64,000 nt of DNA from Methylibium sp965279545. Its GTDB lineage: Bacteria; Pseudomonadota; Gammaproteobacteria; Burkholderiales; Burkholderiaceae_C. Made by a program: the position numbers and the translations under genes. The stretch covers positions 3,534,001-3,598,000 of the forward strand of contig NZ_OZ257250.1 of NCBI RefSeq assembly GCF_965279545.1, read 5' to 3'. The stretch's first letter is position 1. Each line of letters begins with the position of its first letter. Positions 7,530 through 15,804 of the stretch are shown piece after piece. A model generated the notes under the pieces. That model was not told the DNA's origin and made no database searches. It worked only from the letters and a program-made list of their open reading frames with translations.

Positions 7530-8132
7530 ATGAAGGCCTGTCACGACTGCGATGCCCTGCAGCACGAGGTGCTGCTGGAGCCCGGCGGCGTGGCCCGCTG
7601 CTGGCGCTGCGACGCGCTGCTCTACCGCGGCCGTGACCACGCGATCGACCGCACGCTGGCGCTGACGCTGGCGGCCACGGCGCTGTTCCTGCTCGCGCTG
7701 TCCTTCCCGCTGGTGGAGCTCGACATGCAGGGCAAGCATCACAGCACCACGCTGTGGGGCGCGGTCACCACGCTGTGGCGCCAGGACGTGGCGCTGGTCG
7801 CCACGCTGGTCGCGGTGACCACCGTGCTGATGCCCACGCTCGAACTCGGCGCGATGCTGTGGCTGCTGCTGCCGCTGGCGCTGCGGCAGCGGCCGCCGGG
7901 CGGCACCTGGGTGCTGCGCGCGCTGCTGCTGGTGCGGCCCTGGGGCATGGTCGAGGTCTTCGTGCTCGGCGTGCTGGTGGCGCTGGTCAAGCTGACGCAC
8001 ATCGCCAGCGTGATCCCGGGCATCGCGCTGTGGTCCTTCGGCGGCCTGATCTGCGTGTTCGCCGCCGCCGCCGCGAACTTCGATGCCGAGCAGACCTGGG
8101 AGCGGCTGGGCGAGACGGGGGCGCCGGCATGA
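7530..8132 (+). CDS. pqiA: PqiA-domain membrane protein, first copy
   Basis: 200 residues: a zinc-ribbon-like head with CHDC (4-7) and CWRC (about 31-34), then four hydrophobic segments (about 45-65, 85-115, 125-150, 155-180). This is one PqiA domain. PqiA proteins are inner-membrane partners of MCE-type tunnels (PqiB) that move lipids between inner and outer membranes. In E. coli PqiA carries two such domains in one chain; here they are split into two genes. The stop codon overlaps the next start in ATGA, so the two are translationally coupled. Confidence 0.87.
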   Translation: MKACHDCDALQHEVLLEPGGVARCWRCDALLYRGRDHAIDRTLALTLAATALFLLALSFPLVELDMQGKHHSTTLWGAVTTLWRQDVALVATLVAVTTVLMPTLELGAMLWLLLPLALRQRPPGGTWVLRALLLVRPWGMVEVFVLGVLVALVKLTHIASVIPGIALWSFGGLICVFAAAAANFDAEQTWERLGETGAPA

Positions 8133-8977
8133 CTCCGGCGTCGGGCGAGGGGCCGTCGCGGGACGAGCGCTGGGCCGCTCCCGAGCCGGCCCGCGCCAGC
8201 CCCGGGACGGGGCTGGCCTTCGGGCCGTCCGAGTCCGCGCCGGCGGACTCGGAGCCGCGGCACTCAGTCCCCTCGGGGGATCGATCGGCGTACCCGTCGA
8301 GCGAGGGGCCGTCAGTCCTCACGGCGGCGTGGGCCGGGCTGCTGGTGTGCCAGACCTGCGGCCAGATCAGCCGTCCGGCGCCGGCGCGCCTGCAGTCGAT
8401 CTGCCCGCGCTGCGGCAGCGAGCTGCATGCCCGCAAGCCGGCCAGCCTGGCGCGCACCTGGGCCTTCCTGATCGCGGCCTCCATCCTCTACATCCCGGCC
8501 AACACGCTGCCGGTCATGCGCTCGAGTTCGCTGTTCGGCGCGCAGCAGGACACCATCTGGTCCGGCATCGTGTTCCTGTGGCTCGATGGCTCGTGGTTCC
8601 TCGCGGTGCTGGTGTTCGTGGCCAGCATCGTCGTGCCGCTGGCCAAGCTGCTGGTGCTGAGCTGCCTGGCGATCTCGGTGCAGCTCGGCGTGGCCGCGCA
8701 GCCGCGGCTGCGCACGCGCCTGTACCGCGCCATCGAGTTCGTCGGCCGCTGGTCGATGCTCGACATCTACGTGGTCACGCTGCTCGTGGGCCTGGTGCAG
8801 CTGCAGTCGGTCGCGGCGATCCACGCCGGCCCCGGCGCGGTGGCGTTCGGCGCGGTGGTGGTGCTGACGATGCTCGCCTCGCTGAGCTTCGACCCGCGAC
8901 TGATCTGGGATGCGGTGGACCGGCCTGCGCCCGCGGTGGCGCCGCGAGCGCATCTCGACCGAGAATGGGGCGCATGA
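8129..8977 (+). CDS. pqiA: PqiA-domain membrane protein, second copy with a hairpin-coded N-terminal extension
   Basis: 282 residues. The PqiA domain starts only at about residue 66: zinc-ribbon cysteines CQTC and CPRC (about 73-93), then four membrane segments with ANTLPV and the conserved FVGRWSMLDIYVV, both typical of the family. Residues 4-65 are a low-complexity Ser/Pro/Gly/Glu stretch absent from usual PqiA proteins and encoded by DNA with two perfect inverted repeats, which looks like a repetitive element inserted in frame. Start ATG 8129 overlaps the preceding stop (ATGA); a GTG or other start after the extension is possible. Works with PqiB/PqiC below. Confidence 0.85.
   Translation: MTPASGEGPSRDERWAAPEPARASPGTGLAFGPSESAPADSEPRHSVPSGDRSAYPSSEGPSVLTAAWAGLLVCQTCGQISRPAPARLQSICPRCGSELHARKPASLARTWAFLIAASILYIPANTLPVMRSSSLFGAQQDTIWSGIVFLWLDGSWFLAVLVFVASIVVPLAKLLVLSCLAISVQLGVAAQPRLRTRLYRAIEFVGRWSMLDIYVVTLLVGLVQLQSVAAIHAGPGAVAFGAVVVLTMLASLSFDPRLIWDAVDRPAPAVAPRAHLDREWGA
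8195..8282. repeat. REP-like inverted repeats inside the second pqiA gene
   Basis: Two perfect stems lie close together: 9 bp with arms 8195-8203 and 8209-8217, and 10 bp with arms 8229-8238 and 8243-8252. They are followed by GCGGCACT (8257-8264) and CCCCTCGGGGGATC (8269-8282), a combination that recurs almost unchanged at 22911-22940 in a non-coding region. The pattern is that of a dispersed repeat that happens to be open in this frame. Confidence 0.6.
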
Positions 8978-10686
8978 GCGACACGCCGCCCTCTCCGTCG
9001 TCCCCCGCGCCCTCGCCCGTGCCGCCGGCCGCCGACCTCCCCGCGGCGGTGGCCGTGCCGCGCCGCCGCAGCCACAGTTATGCGGTCTGGTTGATCCCTA
9101 TCCTGGCCGCGCTGATCGGCCTGACGCTGGGCGTGCGCGCCTGGCTCGCGACCGGCCCGACGATCACGATCACCTTCCAGACCGCCGAGGACATCGAGCC
9201 CGGCAAGACCAAGATCAAGTACAAGAACGTCGACATCGGCGACGTCAAGTCGATCGCGCTGGCGCCCGACGGCAAGGGCGTGATCGTCACGGCCGAGATG
9301 GCGCAGGGCGCGCAGAAGCTGCTGCGCGACGACACGCGCTTCTGGGTGGTGCGCGCCCGCTTCGCGGGCAGCGGCATCACCGGCCTGTCGACGCTGCTGT
9401 CAGGGGCCTACCTTGGCATCGACATCGGCACCTCCGACGAGTCGCGCCGCGACTTCGTCGGCCTCGACGTCCCGCCCAGTGTCACCGCCGACGAGCCGGG
9501 TCGCGAGTTCGTCCTGCACAGCGCCGACCTCGGCTCGGTGGACATCGGCTCGCCGGTGTACTTCCGGCGCGTGCAGGTCGGCAAGGTCACCGCGACCCGC
9601 CTCGACGCCGATGGCAACGGCGTCACGCTGCGCGTCTTCGTGTCCTCGCCGCACGAGAAGCACGTGACCGGCAACACGCGCTTCTGGCATGCCAGCGGCC
9701 TCGACGTCGCGCTCGATGCCGGCGGCATCAAGCTGCAGACGCAGTCGCTCCTGTCCATCGTGCTCGGCGGCATCGCCTTCGGCCTGCCGGAGTCGGCCGA
9801 GCCCGGGGCGGTCGCCGAGGCCGAGCATGGCTTCACGCTGTTCGAGAACCAGGCGCTGGCGATGAAACGTGCCAGCACCGAGGTGACGCCGATGGTGGCC
9901 CATTTCGCCGAGTCGCTGCGCGGCCTCGCGCCGGGCGCGCAGGTCGACTTCCGTGGCGTGGTGGTCGGCGAGGTCACGGCCATCGACGTGAGCTACGACC
10001 GCGACGCGAAGGAGTTCCGCTTCCCGGTGCAGATGGTGCTGTACCGCGACCGGCTCGGCTCCAAGGTCAGCGCCGCGATCGCGCGCGCGCAGGTCGACCC
10101 GGTGGTGCTGATGCGTCGCTCGATCGAGCGCGGCCTGCGCGCCCAGTTGCGCACCGCCAACCTGCTGAGCGGCCAGCGCTACGTGGCGCTCGATTTCTTC
10201 CCGCAGGCGCGGCCGGTGAAGCAGGGTGCGCCGGCCGTCGGCCCGGGCGCGGCCGGCGACGTGCCGGCGCTGGAGATCCCCACCGTCTCCGGCAGCCTCG
10301 AGGATCTGCAGGCGAGCCTGACCAGCATCGCCAAGCGCATCGAGAACGTGCCGTTCGACGACATCGCGCGCGACCTGCGCACCGCGCTGCAGTCGCTCGA
10401 CCGCACGCTTCGGCGCGCCGACGGGCTGATCGGCCGGCTCGACGGCCAGCTCGGCGAGCTCGTGCCCGAGCTGAAGGCGGCGATCGCCGACACGCGCCAG
10501 ACCATGAGGTCGGCCAACAACCTGCTGGCCACCGACACGCCGACGCAGCAGGATCTGCGCGAGGCGCTGCGCGAAGTGGCGCGCGCTGCGCAGTCGATGC
10601 GCGAGCTGACCGACTACGTGCAACGCCGCCCGGAATCCCTGCTGCGCGGCAAACCCGGTGAGCCCGGGGAGGGCGGCAAACGATGA
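8974..10686 (+). CDS. pqiB: PqiB, MCE-domain lipid-transport tunnel protein
   Basis: 570 residues; start ATG 8974 overlaps the preceding stop in ATGA. A Pro/Ala-rich cytoplasmic head (1-30) is followed by one membrane segment (about 36-56) and three MCE domains: about 60-150 (IKYKNVDIGDVKSIAL), about 175-270 (VYFRRVQVGKVTATRLD) and about 305-420 (VDFRGVVVGEVTAIDV), each with the conserved V-x-I/V-G-x-V. The last 130 residues are helical, with LEDLQASLTSIAKRIENV and QSLDRTLRRADGLIGRL, the coiled-coil needle seen in PqiB. By family knowledge it makes a periplasm-spanning lipid conduit with PqiA (inner membrane) and PqiC (outer membrane). Confidence 0.92.
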   Translation: MSDTPPSPSSPAPSPVPPAADLPAAVAVPRRRSHSYAVWLIPILAALIGLTLGVRAWLATGPTITITFQTAEDIEPGKTKIKYKNVDIGDVKSIALAPDGKGVIVTAEMAQGAQKLLRDDTRFWVVRARFAGSGITGLSTLLSGAYLGIDIGTSDESRRDFVGLDVPPSVTADEPGREFVLHSADLGSVDIGSPVYFRRVQVGKVTATRLDADGNGVTLRVFVSSPHEKHVTGNTRFWHASGLDVALDAGGIKLQTQSLLSIVLGGIAFGLPESAEPGAVAEAEHGFTLFENQALAMKRASTEVTPMVAHFAESLRGLAPGAQVDFRGVVVGEVTAIDVSYDRDAKEFRFPVQMVLYRDRLGSKVSAAIARAQVDPVVLMRRSIERGLRAQLRTANLLSGQRYVALDFFPQARPVKQGAPAVGPGAAGDVPALEIPTVSGSLEDLQASLTSIAKRIENVPFDDIARDLRTALQSLDRTLRRADGLIGRLDGQLGELVPELKAAIADTRQTMRSANNLLATDTPTQQDLREALREVARAAQSMRELTDYVQRRPESLLRGKPGEPGEGGKR

Positions 10687-11327
10687 AAGCCTTGCAGCGC
10701 ACCGGGGCGATCCCGTCCTCCGCACCGACCGCCCTGCCGCGGCGGCGTGCCCTGGCGCTCGGTGCTGCGGGGCTGGCGCTGCTCGCGGGCTGCGCCAGCG
10801 CGCCGCCCGAGCGCTTCTACCGCCTGGCGACAGCCCCGGTGCCGGCACGGGCCGCAACGACGGGCGAGGGCCCGGTCGTCGTCGTGGGCGCGGTGACGCT
10901 GCCCGACCTGGTCGACCGCCCGCAGATCGTCACGCTCGGCGCCGGCAGCCGCGTGGACGTGTCGGAGGCGAACCGCTGGGCCGAGCCGCTGCGGTTCGCG
11001 CTCGGCCGCGTCGTCGCCGGGCAGCTGGCCGAGGCGCTCGGCACGCCGTTCGTCTATGCCTATCCGCAGACCGCGGTGGCCGACGCGGCCTTTCGCGTCA
11101 CGCTGAACGTGCAGCGCTTCGATGCCGAGCGCGGCGTGGCGGTCGACGACGAGCTGCTGTGGACCGTGCGGCGCGTCGCCGACGGCCAACTGCGCTCCGG
11201 CCGCAGCAGCGGCCGGGCGGTGCCGGCCGACGCGAGCTACGACGCGCTGGCCGCCGCCCACGTGGCGGCGCTGGCGTCCGTGTCACGCGAGATCGCGCAG
11301 GCGATCGGCGAGCTGTCGGCGCGCTGA
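10683..11327 (+). CDS. pqiC: PqiC-type outer-membrane lipoprotein (ABC-type transport auxiliary lipoprotein)
   Basis: 214 residues, start overlapping pqiB stop (ATGA). The long N-terminal region has twin arginines and a hydrophobic run ending LLAGC (lipobox; Cys at about 38). The mature domain starts with PPERFYRLA and contains LPDLVDRPQIV and NRWAEPLRFALGRVVAGQLAEAL, hallmarks of the PqiC/YmbA (DUF330) family. It anchors the PqiB needle at the outer membrane. Last gene of the pqiA-pqiA-pqiB-pqiC operon. Confidence 0.9.
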   Translation: MKALQRTGAIPSSAPTALPRRRALALGAAGLALLAGCASAPPERFYRLATAPVPARAATTGEGPVVVVGAVTLPDLVDRPQIVTLGAGSRVDVSEANRWAEPLRFALGRVVAGQLAEALGTPFVYAYPQTAVADAAFRVTLNVQRFDAERGVAVDDELLWTVRRVADGQLRSGRSSGRAVPADASYDALAAAHVAALASVSREIAQAIGELSAR

Positions 11328-11352
11328 GCGCGGCGTCGCCTCGGCCGCGGTG

Positions 11353-11499
11353 TCAGAGCGAGCCGCCTTCTTCTTCCCAGGCCTGCACCGCCTGCCGGTC
11401 AAGCGAGCCGTCCCGGCGCGCCGCGCGGCGCGACAGGCTCACGACCAGCTGGGCGGCGAGGCCCGAAGTCAGGGCAAACAGGAGGATCTTGCGCAACAT
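11353..11499 (-). CDS. Small single-pass membrane protein, 48 residues
   Basis: ATG at 11499 has a strong AGGAGAGG ribosome binding site 4-11 bases upstream on the minus strand. Residues 3-22 are hydrophobic (KILLFALTSGLAAQLVVSL), then an Arg-rich stretch and an acidic tail (WEEEGG). Unknown function; convergent with pqiC. The good ribosome binding site and membrane-protein layout support a real gene; a longer upstream frame is Arg/Pro noise. Confidence 0.55.
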   Translation of the reverse strand: MLRKILLFALTSGLAAQLVVSLSRRAARRDGSLDRQAVQAWEEEGGSL

Positions 11500-11685
11500 G
11501 AGCCTCTCCTTGCGCACCGGGCCACGGCGCGGAGTGCGCGGGCCGCGCGTGCGCGGGTCATGCGGCAAGGATAGGAGGGGGCTCGCGCGGGGTCCGTCGG
11601 GCGTTGGCGCGAGCGCGTGTCGGCGTCGTCCGACACGCGGTGTCGGCCGGCGATCTGCTGCACGGCGCGGGGCCGTGCCTGGTGA

Positions 11686-11985
11686 TCAGTTGCCGAAGAA
11701 CAGGCGGAACACCTCGGGCTCGTGGACCTCGCGGATGTGCAGGCCCTTGACGGTTTCGCGGAACGGTTCCGACGGCGGCAGCAGGTCGAGGCTGGCGGCC
11801 ATGGTCTCGACCCAGGCCGACGAGGCGGCGTCGATGCGCTCGCCCAGCGGACGCTGACCGAGCACGGTGAGCCGCTGGGTCAACGAGTCGGCGAACGAGG
11901 GCAGCTCCTCCCATTCGATCGCGTCGCGGCCGCGCAGCGCGTGATGCGAGGTACGGGGGCTCGGGGTGTGGTGTGCGTAGCTCAT
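11686..11985 (-). CDS. Hypothetical protein, 99 residues
   Basis: Start ATG 11985, reading MSYAHHTPSPRTSHHAL and ending EVFRLFFGN. Middle part is amphipathic helix (LPSFADSLTQRLTVLGQRPL, WVETMAASLDLLP). No signal peptide or membrane segment. I do not recognise the family. The ribosome binding site is weak, so the start could be slightly off. Divergent from the SET-domain gene, with about 165 bases between the two starts. Confidence 0.55.
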   Translation of the reverse strand: MSYAHHTPSPRTSHHALRGRDAIEWEELPSFADSLTQRLTVLGQRPLGERIDAASSAWVETMAASLDLLPPSEPFRETVKGLHIREVHEPEVFRLFFGN

Positions 11986-12149
11986 GCGGTGCTCACGTCG
12001 ATAGGTTGATGCGCAGCTTATCGGCAGCGCCCCCCCGACATGAAGGGGAAAAGCAGGGTTTCGTCGGCCCAGTTCGCGCATCGGCGTGAGCAGACGTGAC
12101 ATCCGACGCGTGCTTTGGAAGGCTGCCGACTTGACGCGACAATCGATCC

Positions 12150-12629
12150 ATGCCAAGCCTGCGCCCTGCCGTCCCCCTCGTCGAAGCCCGCGCCGCGGCA
12201 CCGCGTGTCAAGGGCGTCCCCGCCGACCCGCAGAAGTTCGCGGTCAGCGTGCAGCCCAGCCGCATCGACGGCCAGGGAGCCTTCGCGGCCGAGGCCATCC
12301 CGGCGCGCCGCAAGATCGGCGAGATCCGCGGCGAGTCGATCAGCGTGCGCGAGGCGCGCCGGCGTGCCAGGGGCCTGGCGCGCATCATGATCGTCGAGGT
12401 GTCGGCGCAGCGCGCCATCGACGCCTCGCAGTCGCAGGATCCGCTGCGTTTCACCAACCACTCGTGCGCGCCGAACGCCTCGCTGCGCATCCGCCAGGGG
12501 CGGGTGGAGTTCTATGCGATGCGCGACATCGCGGTGGGCGAAGAACTCTGCGTCGATTACGGCGAGAGCCACCACGAAGGCCGGCTGCGCTGCCGCTGCG
12601 GGGCGCCGAACTGCACGGGGCGACTCTGA
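12150..12629 (+). CDS. SET-domain protein-lysine N-methyltransferase
   Basis: 159 residues; the SET domain fills residues about 28-159. Visible motifs are the N-terminal GQGAFAAEAIPARRKIGE, the NHSCAPN motif (about 105-111) and GEELCVDYGE (about 130-139), which form the SAM pocket and knot, and the post-SET cysteines CRCGAPNC at the end that bind zinc with the NHSC cysteine. All catalytic elements are present. Such stand-alone SET proteins occur in many bacteria; the substrate (ribosomal, nucleoid-associated or other lysine) is unknown. Its stop is one base from the convergent ybhN-like stop. Confidence 0.88.
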   Translation: MPSLRPAVPLVEARAAAPRVKGVPADPQKFAVSVQPSRIDGQGAFAAEAIPARRKIGEIRGESISVREARRRARGLARIMIVEVSAQRAIDASQSQDPLRFTNHSCAPNASLRIRQGRVEFYAMRDIAVGEELCVDYGESHHEGRLRCRCGAPNCTGRL

Positions 12630-12630
12630 C

Positions 12631-13656
12631 TCAGCGCTTGGCTCCCAGTCGGCGCGCCTTCAGCTCCATCGCCAGGTAGGCCAGCGTCGCCACCGCCAGC
12701 GGACCCAGGTAATAGAGCGCCCGGTAGGCCAGCAGCGCGCCGAGCAGCTCGCTCGTCGGCAGCGCGTGCGACAGCAGCGCGACGAACACCGCCTCCAGCA
12801 CGCCCAGGCCGGCCGGCACGTGCGTGATCACGCCGGCGACCGCCGCCACCAGCAGCACGCCGAGCACCGTCTGGAAATCGATGCGCTGCTGCAGCAGCAC
12901 GAACACCAGCGTGACCATCAGCAGCCAGTTGGCCGACGATATCGCCAGCTGCAGCAGTGCGAAGTGGCCCGACGGCAGTTCGAGGCGGTGGCCGCGCAGC
13001 GTCCACCCGCGCCGGCGCGAGAAGGTGCACAGCGCCACGTAGCCGATCGCCACCGCGAACAGCAGCGCGCCCAGTCCCTGCAATGCACGACCGTCGAGCT
13101 TCCAGTCCGGCGGCGGCGTCAGCGGCCACAGCATGAACACCGTGCCGGCGAGCAGCAGGTAGCCGAGCCAGTTGGTGAGCATGCTCATCGACAGCACGCG
13201 CGTGATCACTGCGTTGTCCAGGCCCAGGCGCGCATAGAGCCGGTAGCGGAAGGCCACGCCGCCGACCAGCGAGCCCAGGTTCAGGTTGAACGCGTAGCTG
13301 ACGAAGGTGATGCCCATCACCGTGCGTCGGGCCAGCCGGTGGCCGGTGCCGTGGCGGCCCAGCAGGTCGAAGCAGCTGTAGAGCGCGTGGCTCGCCACCG
13401 CCAGGGCGCCGGCGACCAGCAGGTTCGCGGCCGGCAGCGCGCGCACCGAACTCAGCACCTCGGCCCACTGCACCGTGCGCGCCTGCGTCAGCAGCAGGCC
13501 GCCCACCAGCGCGAAGAACGCCAGCGTGGCGATGCGCCGGGCCCACGGCCACCAGGGCCGCGACGCGAGGCCCTGCCGGCTCGCGGCCGGTGGGCGCGGC
13601 GCACGGCGCGCGGTCGCGGCCCGCGCCAGCCGGAGGGAGGCGGGGCCGACGCGCAT
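12631..13656 (-). CDS. ybhN: YbhN-like lysylphosphatidylglycerol synthase TM-domain protein
   Basis: 341 residues, eight or so hydrophobic segments starting at about residue 42. It belongs to the UPF0104/LPG-synthase-TM family: YSCFDLLGRH, the NLNLGSLVGG-x-AFRYRLY segment and the GVITHVPAGLGVLEAVF segment are diagnostic. Many members flip or transport lipids. Start ATG 13656 overlaps the clsB stop (ATGA). Gene order ybhP-clsB-ybhN is the same as in E. coli, which supports a role tied to cardiolipin synthesis or transport. Confidence 0.85.
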   Translation of the reverse strand: MRVGPASLRLARAATARRAPRPPAASRQGLASRPWWPWARRIATLAFFALVGGLLLTQARTVQWAEVLSSVRALPAANLLVAGALAVASHALYSCFDLLGRHGTGHRLARRTVMGITFVSYAFNLNLGSLVGGVAFRYRLYARLGLDNAVITRVLSMSMLTNWLGYLLLAGTVFMLWPLTPPPDWKLDGRALQGLGALLFAVAIGYVALCTFSRRRGWTLRGHRLELPSGHFALLQLAISSANWLLMVTLVFVLLQQRIDFQTVLGVLLVAAVAGVITHVPAGLGVLEAVFVALLSHALPTSELLGALLAYRALYYLGPLAVATLAYLAMELKARRLGAKR

Positions 13657-14906
13657 CAGCTGCTCGCCGGCTCGGTGAGGCGGTCGGTGCCGGCGGTGCC
13701 GGCGGTGGCGGCATGCGGCGCCGAGGCCAGCCGCGGCGTGTGCGCCGGCAGCCAGCCGGCCCAGGCCGGGTAGTGGCGCAGGAAGTGGAAGACGAAGTAG
13801 CTGCGCACCAGCCGCCACAGGCCGGGCTCTTGCAGGTCGGCGGCCGCGATGCGCTTGCAGCGCTGCGCCATCAGGTGCTCGAGCCGCTCGCCGAGCTGCC
13901 GGTTGAACGCGCGGTCGCGGATCATCACGTTGGCCTCGAGGTTCAGCGACAGGCTCAGCGGATCGAGGTTGCTGGAGCCGACCGTGGCCCATTCGTCGTC
14001 GGCCACCGCGACCTTGCCATGCAGCGGGCGCTCGCAGTACTCGTAGATGTGCACGCCGGCGCGCAGCAGGTGGTGGTAGAGCATCTCGGCGGCCGTCTTC
14101 ACGATCGCCATGTCGGGCTCGCCCTGCAGGATCAGCGAGACCTCGACGCCGCGCCGCGCGGCGCGGCGCAGCTCCTTCAGCAGCCGGTAGCCGGGGAAGA
14201 AATAGGCATTGGCGATCACGAGCCGGTGGCGCGCCGTGCGGATCGCGACGCGATAGTGGCGCTCGATGTCCTGCGGGTGCTCGCGGTTGTCGCGCGTGAC
14301 GAACATCGCCTGCGCGTCGCCCGCCACGGCCAGCGAAGGCAGCGCTGCCTCGGGCGCGCGGCGCCGGAACCAGCGCCGCGCCGGCTGGCCTTGCCGACCT
14401 TGCGCGATGGCCTGCCGCGCGAAGCGCTGGATGTGCGCCACCAGCGGGCCTTCGATCTCCACCGCGTAGTCCTGCTTGGCCTCGGGCCCGAAGTCGGCCA
14501 GGTGGTCGGCCGCGTAGTTGATGCCGCCGACGAAGGCGCGCATGCCGTCCACCACCACCAGCTTGCGGTGCATGCGCCGGAACAGGTTGGTGCGCCAGCC
14601 GAACAGCCGCGTGCCGGGGTCGAACACGTGCACGCGCACGCCGGCGGCGGTGAGCGCGCCGACGAAGCCGGGCGACAGGTCGGGCGAGCCGTAGCCGTCG
14701 ACCGTCACGTCGACCTGGGCACCGCGCTGCGCCGCCTGCAGCAGTGCGGCGTGGAGTTCGAGCCCCACCTTGTCCTCGAACAGGATGAAGGTCTCCAGCA
14801 GCACCTCGTGCCGGGCCGCGGCGATGGCTTCGAACACGCGCGGGAAGTAGGCCTCGCCGTTCTCCAGCAGGCCGAAGCGGTTGCCGCCGACCCAGCGCCC
14901 GTTCAC
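13656..14906 (-). CDS. clsB: Cardiolipin synthase B, phospholipase D superfamily
   Basis: 416 residues with GTG start at 14906, overlapping the upstream stop as GTGA. Two HKD motifs are present: HRKLVVVDG (about residue 112) and HGKVAVADD followed by GSSNLDPLS (about residue 295). The lead segment GNRFGLLENGEAYFPRVFEAI is characteristic of ClsB. The enzyme condenses phosphatidylglycerol (and, by family knowledge, other alcohol donors) into cardiolipin at the inner membrane. The long open frame upstream of 14906 belongs to the phosphatase gene in another frame and is not part of clsB. An Ala/Thr-rich C-terminal tail is variable. Confidence 0.92.
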   Translation of the reverse strand: MNGRWVGGNRFGLLENGEAYFPRVFEAIAAARHEVLLETFILFEDKVGLELHAALLQAAQRGAQVDVTVDGYGSPDLSPGFVGALTAAGVRVHVFDPGTRLFGWRTNLFRRMHRKLVVVDGMRAFVGGINYAADHLADFGPEAKQDYAVEIEGPLVAHIQRFARQAIAQGRQGQPARRWFRRRAPEAALPSLAVAGDAQAMFVTRDNREHPQDIERHYRVAIRTARHRLVIANAYFFPGYRLLKELRRAARRGVEVSLILQGEPDMAIVKTAAEMLYHHLLRAGVHIYEYCERPLHGKVAVADDEWATVGSSNLDPLSLSLNLEANVMIRDRAFNRQLGERLEHLMAQRCKRIAAADLQEPGLWRLVRSYFVFHFLRHYPAWAGWLPAHTPRLASAPHAATAGTAGTDRLTEPASS

Positions 14907-15682
14907 AGCGAGATCTCCGCGGCCAGCGGCGCGTGGTCCGACAGGTGCGACCACGGCCGGCGCGGCAGCACCATCGGCGCGTGCACCGCGGCGTTGCGCA
15001 CATAGATGCGGTCGAGCTGCAGCAGCGGCCAGCGCGCCGGGAAGGTCCGGGCCGACGCGCCGTCGGCCCGCACGAACACCTCGCGCAGCCCGGCGCAGCG
15101 CTCCAGCACGCGGTGGGCGCTGCGGCGCCAGTCGTTGAAGTCGCCGGCCACCACCAGCGGCGCGTCGGGCGGCACCTCGCGCTCGACCAGCTCGCACAGC
15201 AGCGCGAGCTGGCGGCGCCGGTGCGACTCCTTCAGGCCCAGGTGTACGCAGACGGCGTGCACGTTGAGCGCGCGGCCCGGCAGCTGCAGCACGCAGTGCA
15301 GCAGGCCGCGCTTCTCGGGCCCGCTGATCGACACATCGAGGTTCTGGTGGCGCAGGATCGGAAACTTCGACAGCAGCGCGTTGCCGTGGTGGCCGTGCGG
15401 ATAGACCGCGTTGCGGCCGTAGGCGAACTGCGGCCAGATCGAATCGGCCAGGAACTCGTAGTGCGACTGCGCCGGCCAGTTGGCGAAGCGCGCCGGGTGC
15501 CGCTCGTGCGTGCCCTGCACTTCCTGCAGGAACACCACGTCGGCGCCCACCGTGCGCACGGCGTCGCGCAGCTCGTGCAGGATGAACTTGCGGTTGAAGA
15601 AGGTGAAGCCCTTGTGCGTGTTCACGGTCATGACCTTGAACGAGAAAGCGGGCGCGGCGGGACTCATGGCGAGGACAGGCAT
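14903..15682 (-). CDS. ybhP: YbhP-like endonuclease/exonuclease/phosphatase family protein
   Basis: 259 residues from ATG 15682; ATG 15667 is an alternative and neither has a clear ribosome binding site. EEP-fold motifs: VMTVNTHKGF (about 17-26), FLQEVQG (about 50-56, metal-binding Glu), VAGDFNDWR (about 190-198), LDRIYV and SDHAPL near the end, so the catalytic set is complete. First gene of the ybhP-clsB-ybhN operon; the coupling suggests a phosphodiesterase acting on a phospholipid or its head group rather than DNA, which is inference. Confidence 0.88.
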   Translation of the reverse strand: MPVLAMSPAAPAFSFKVMTVNTHKGFTFFNRKFILHELRDAVRTVGADVVFLQEVQGTHERHPARFANWPAQSHYEFLADSIWPQFAYGRNAVYPHGHHGNALLSKFPILRHQNLDVSISGPEKRGLLHCVLQLPGRALNVHAVCVHLGLKESHRRRQLALLCELVEREVPPDAPLVVAGDFNDWRRSAHRVLERCAGLREVFVRADGASARTFPARWPLLQLDRIYVRNAAVHAPMVLPRRPWSHLSDHAPLAAEISL

Positions 15683-15804
15683 TGGAAGTTCGGTTGTACA
15701 GACCGCCCGGCGCCGGCGCTGTAGGAAGATGGCGCGTGCGGCCGACGGACAGCCGCGCTGGCGCGGCCGCCCGCGGCTCGGGCGACACTCCGCGCTGCCC
15801 CGCC

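Noticed and set aside
6777..8000. Long minus-strand frame including the lipoprotein
   Set aside because: Only the part from ATG 7406 has a signal peptide and lipobox; the upstream part is Gln/Arg/His-rich antisense of pqiA.
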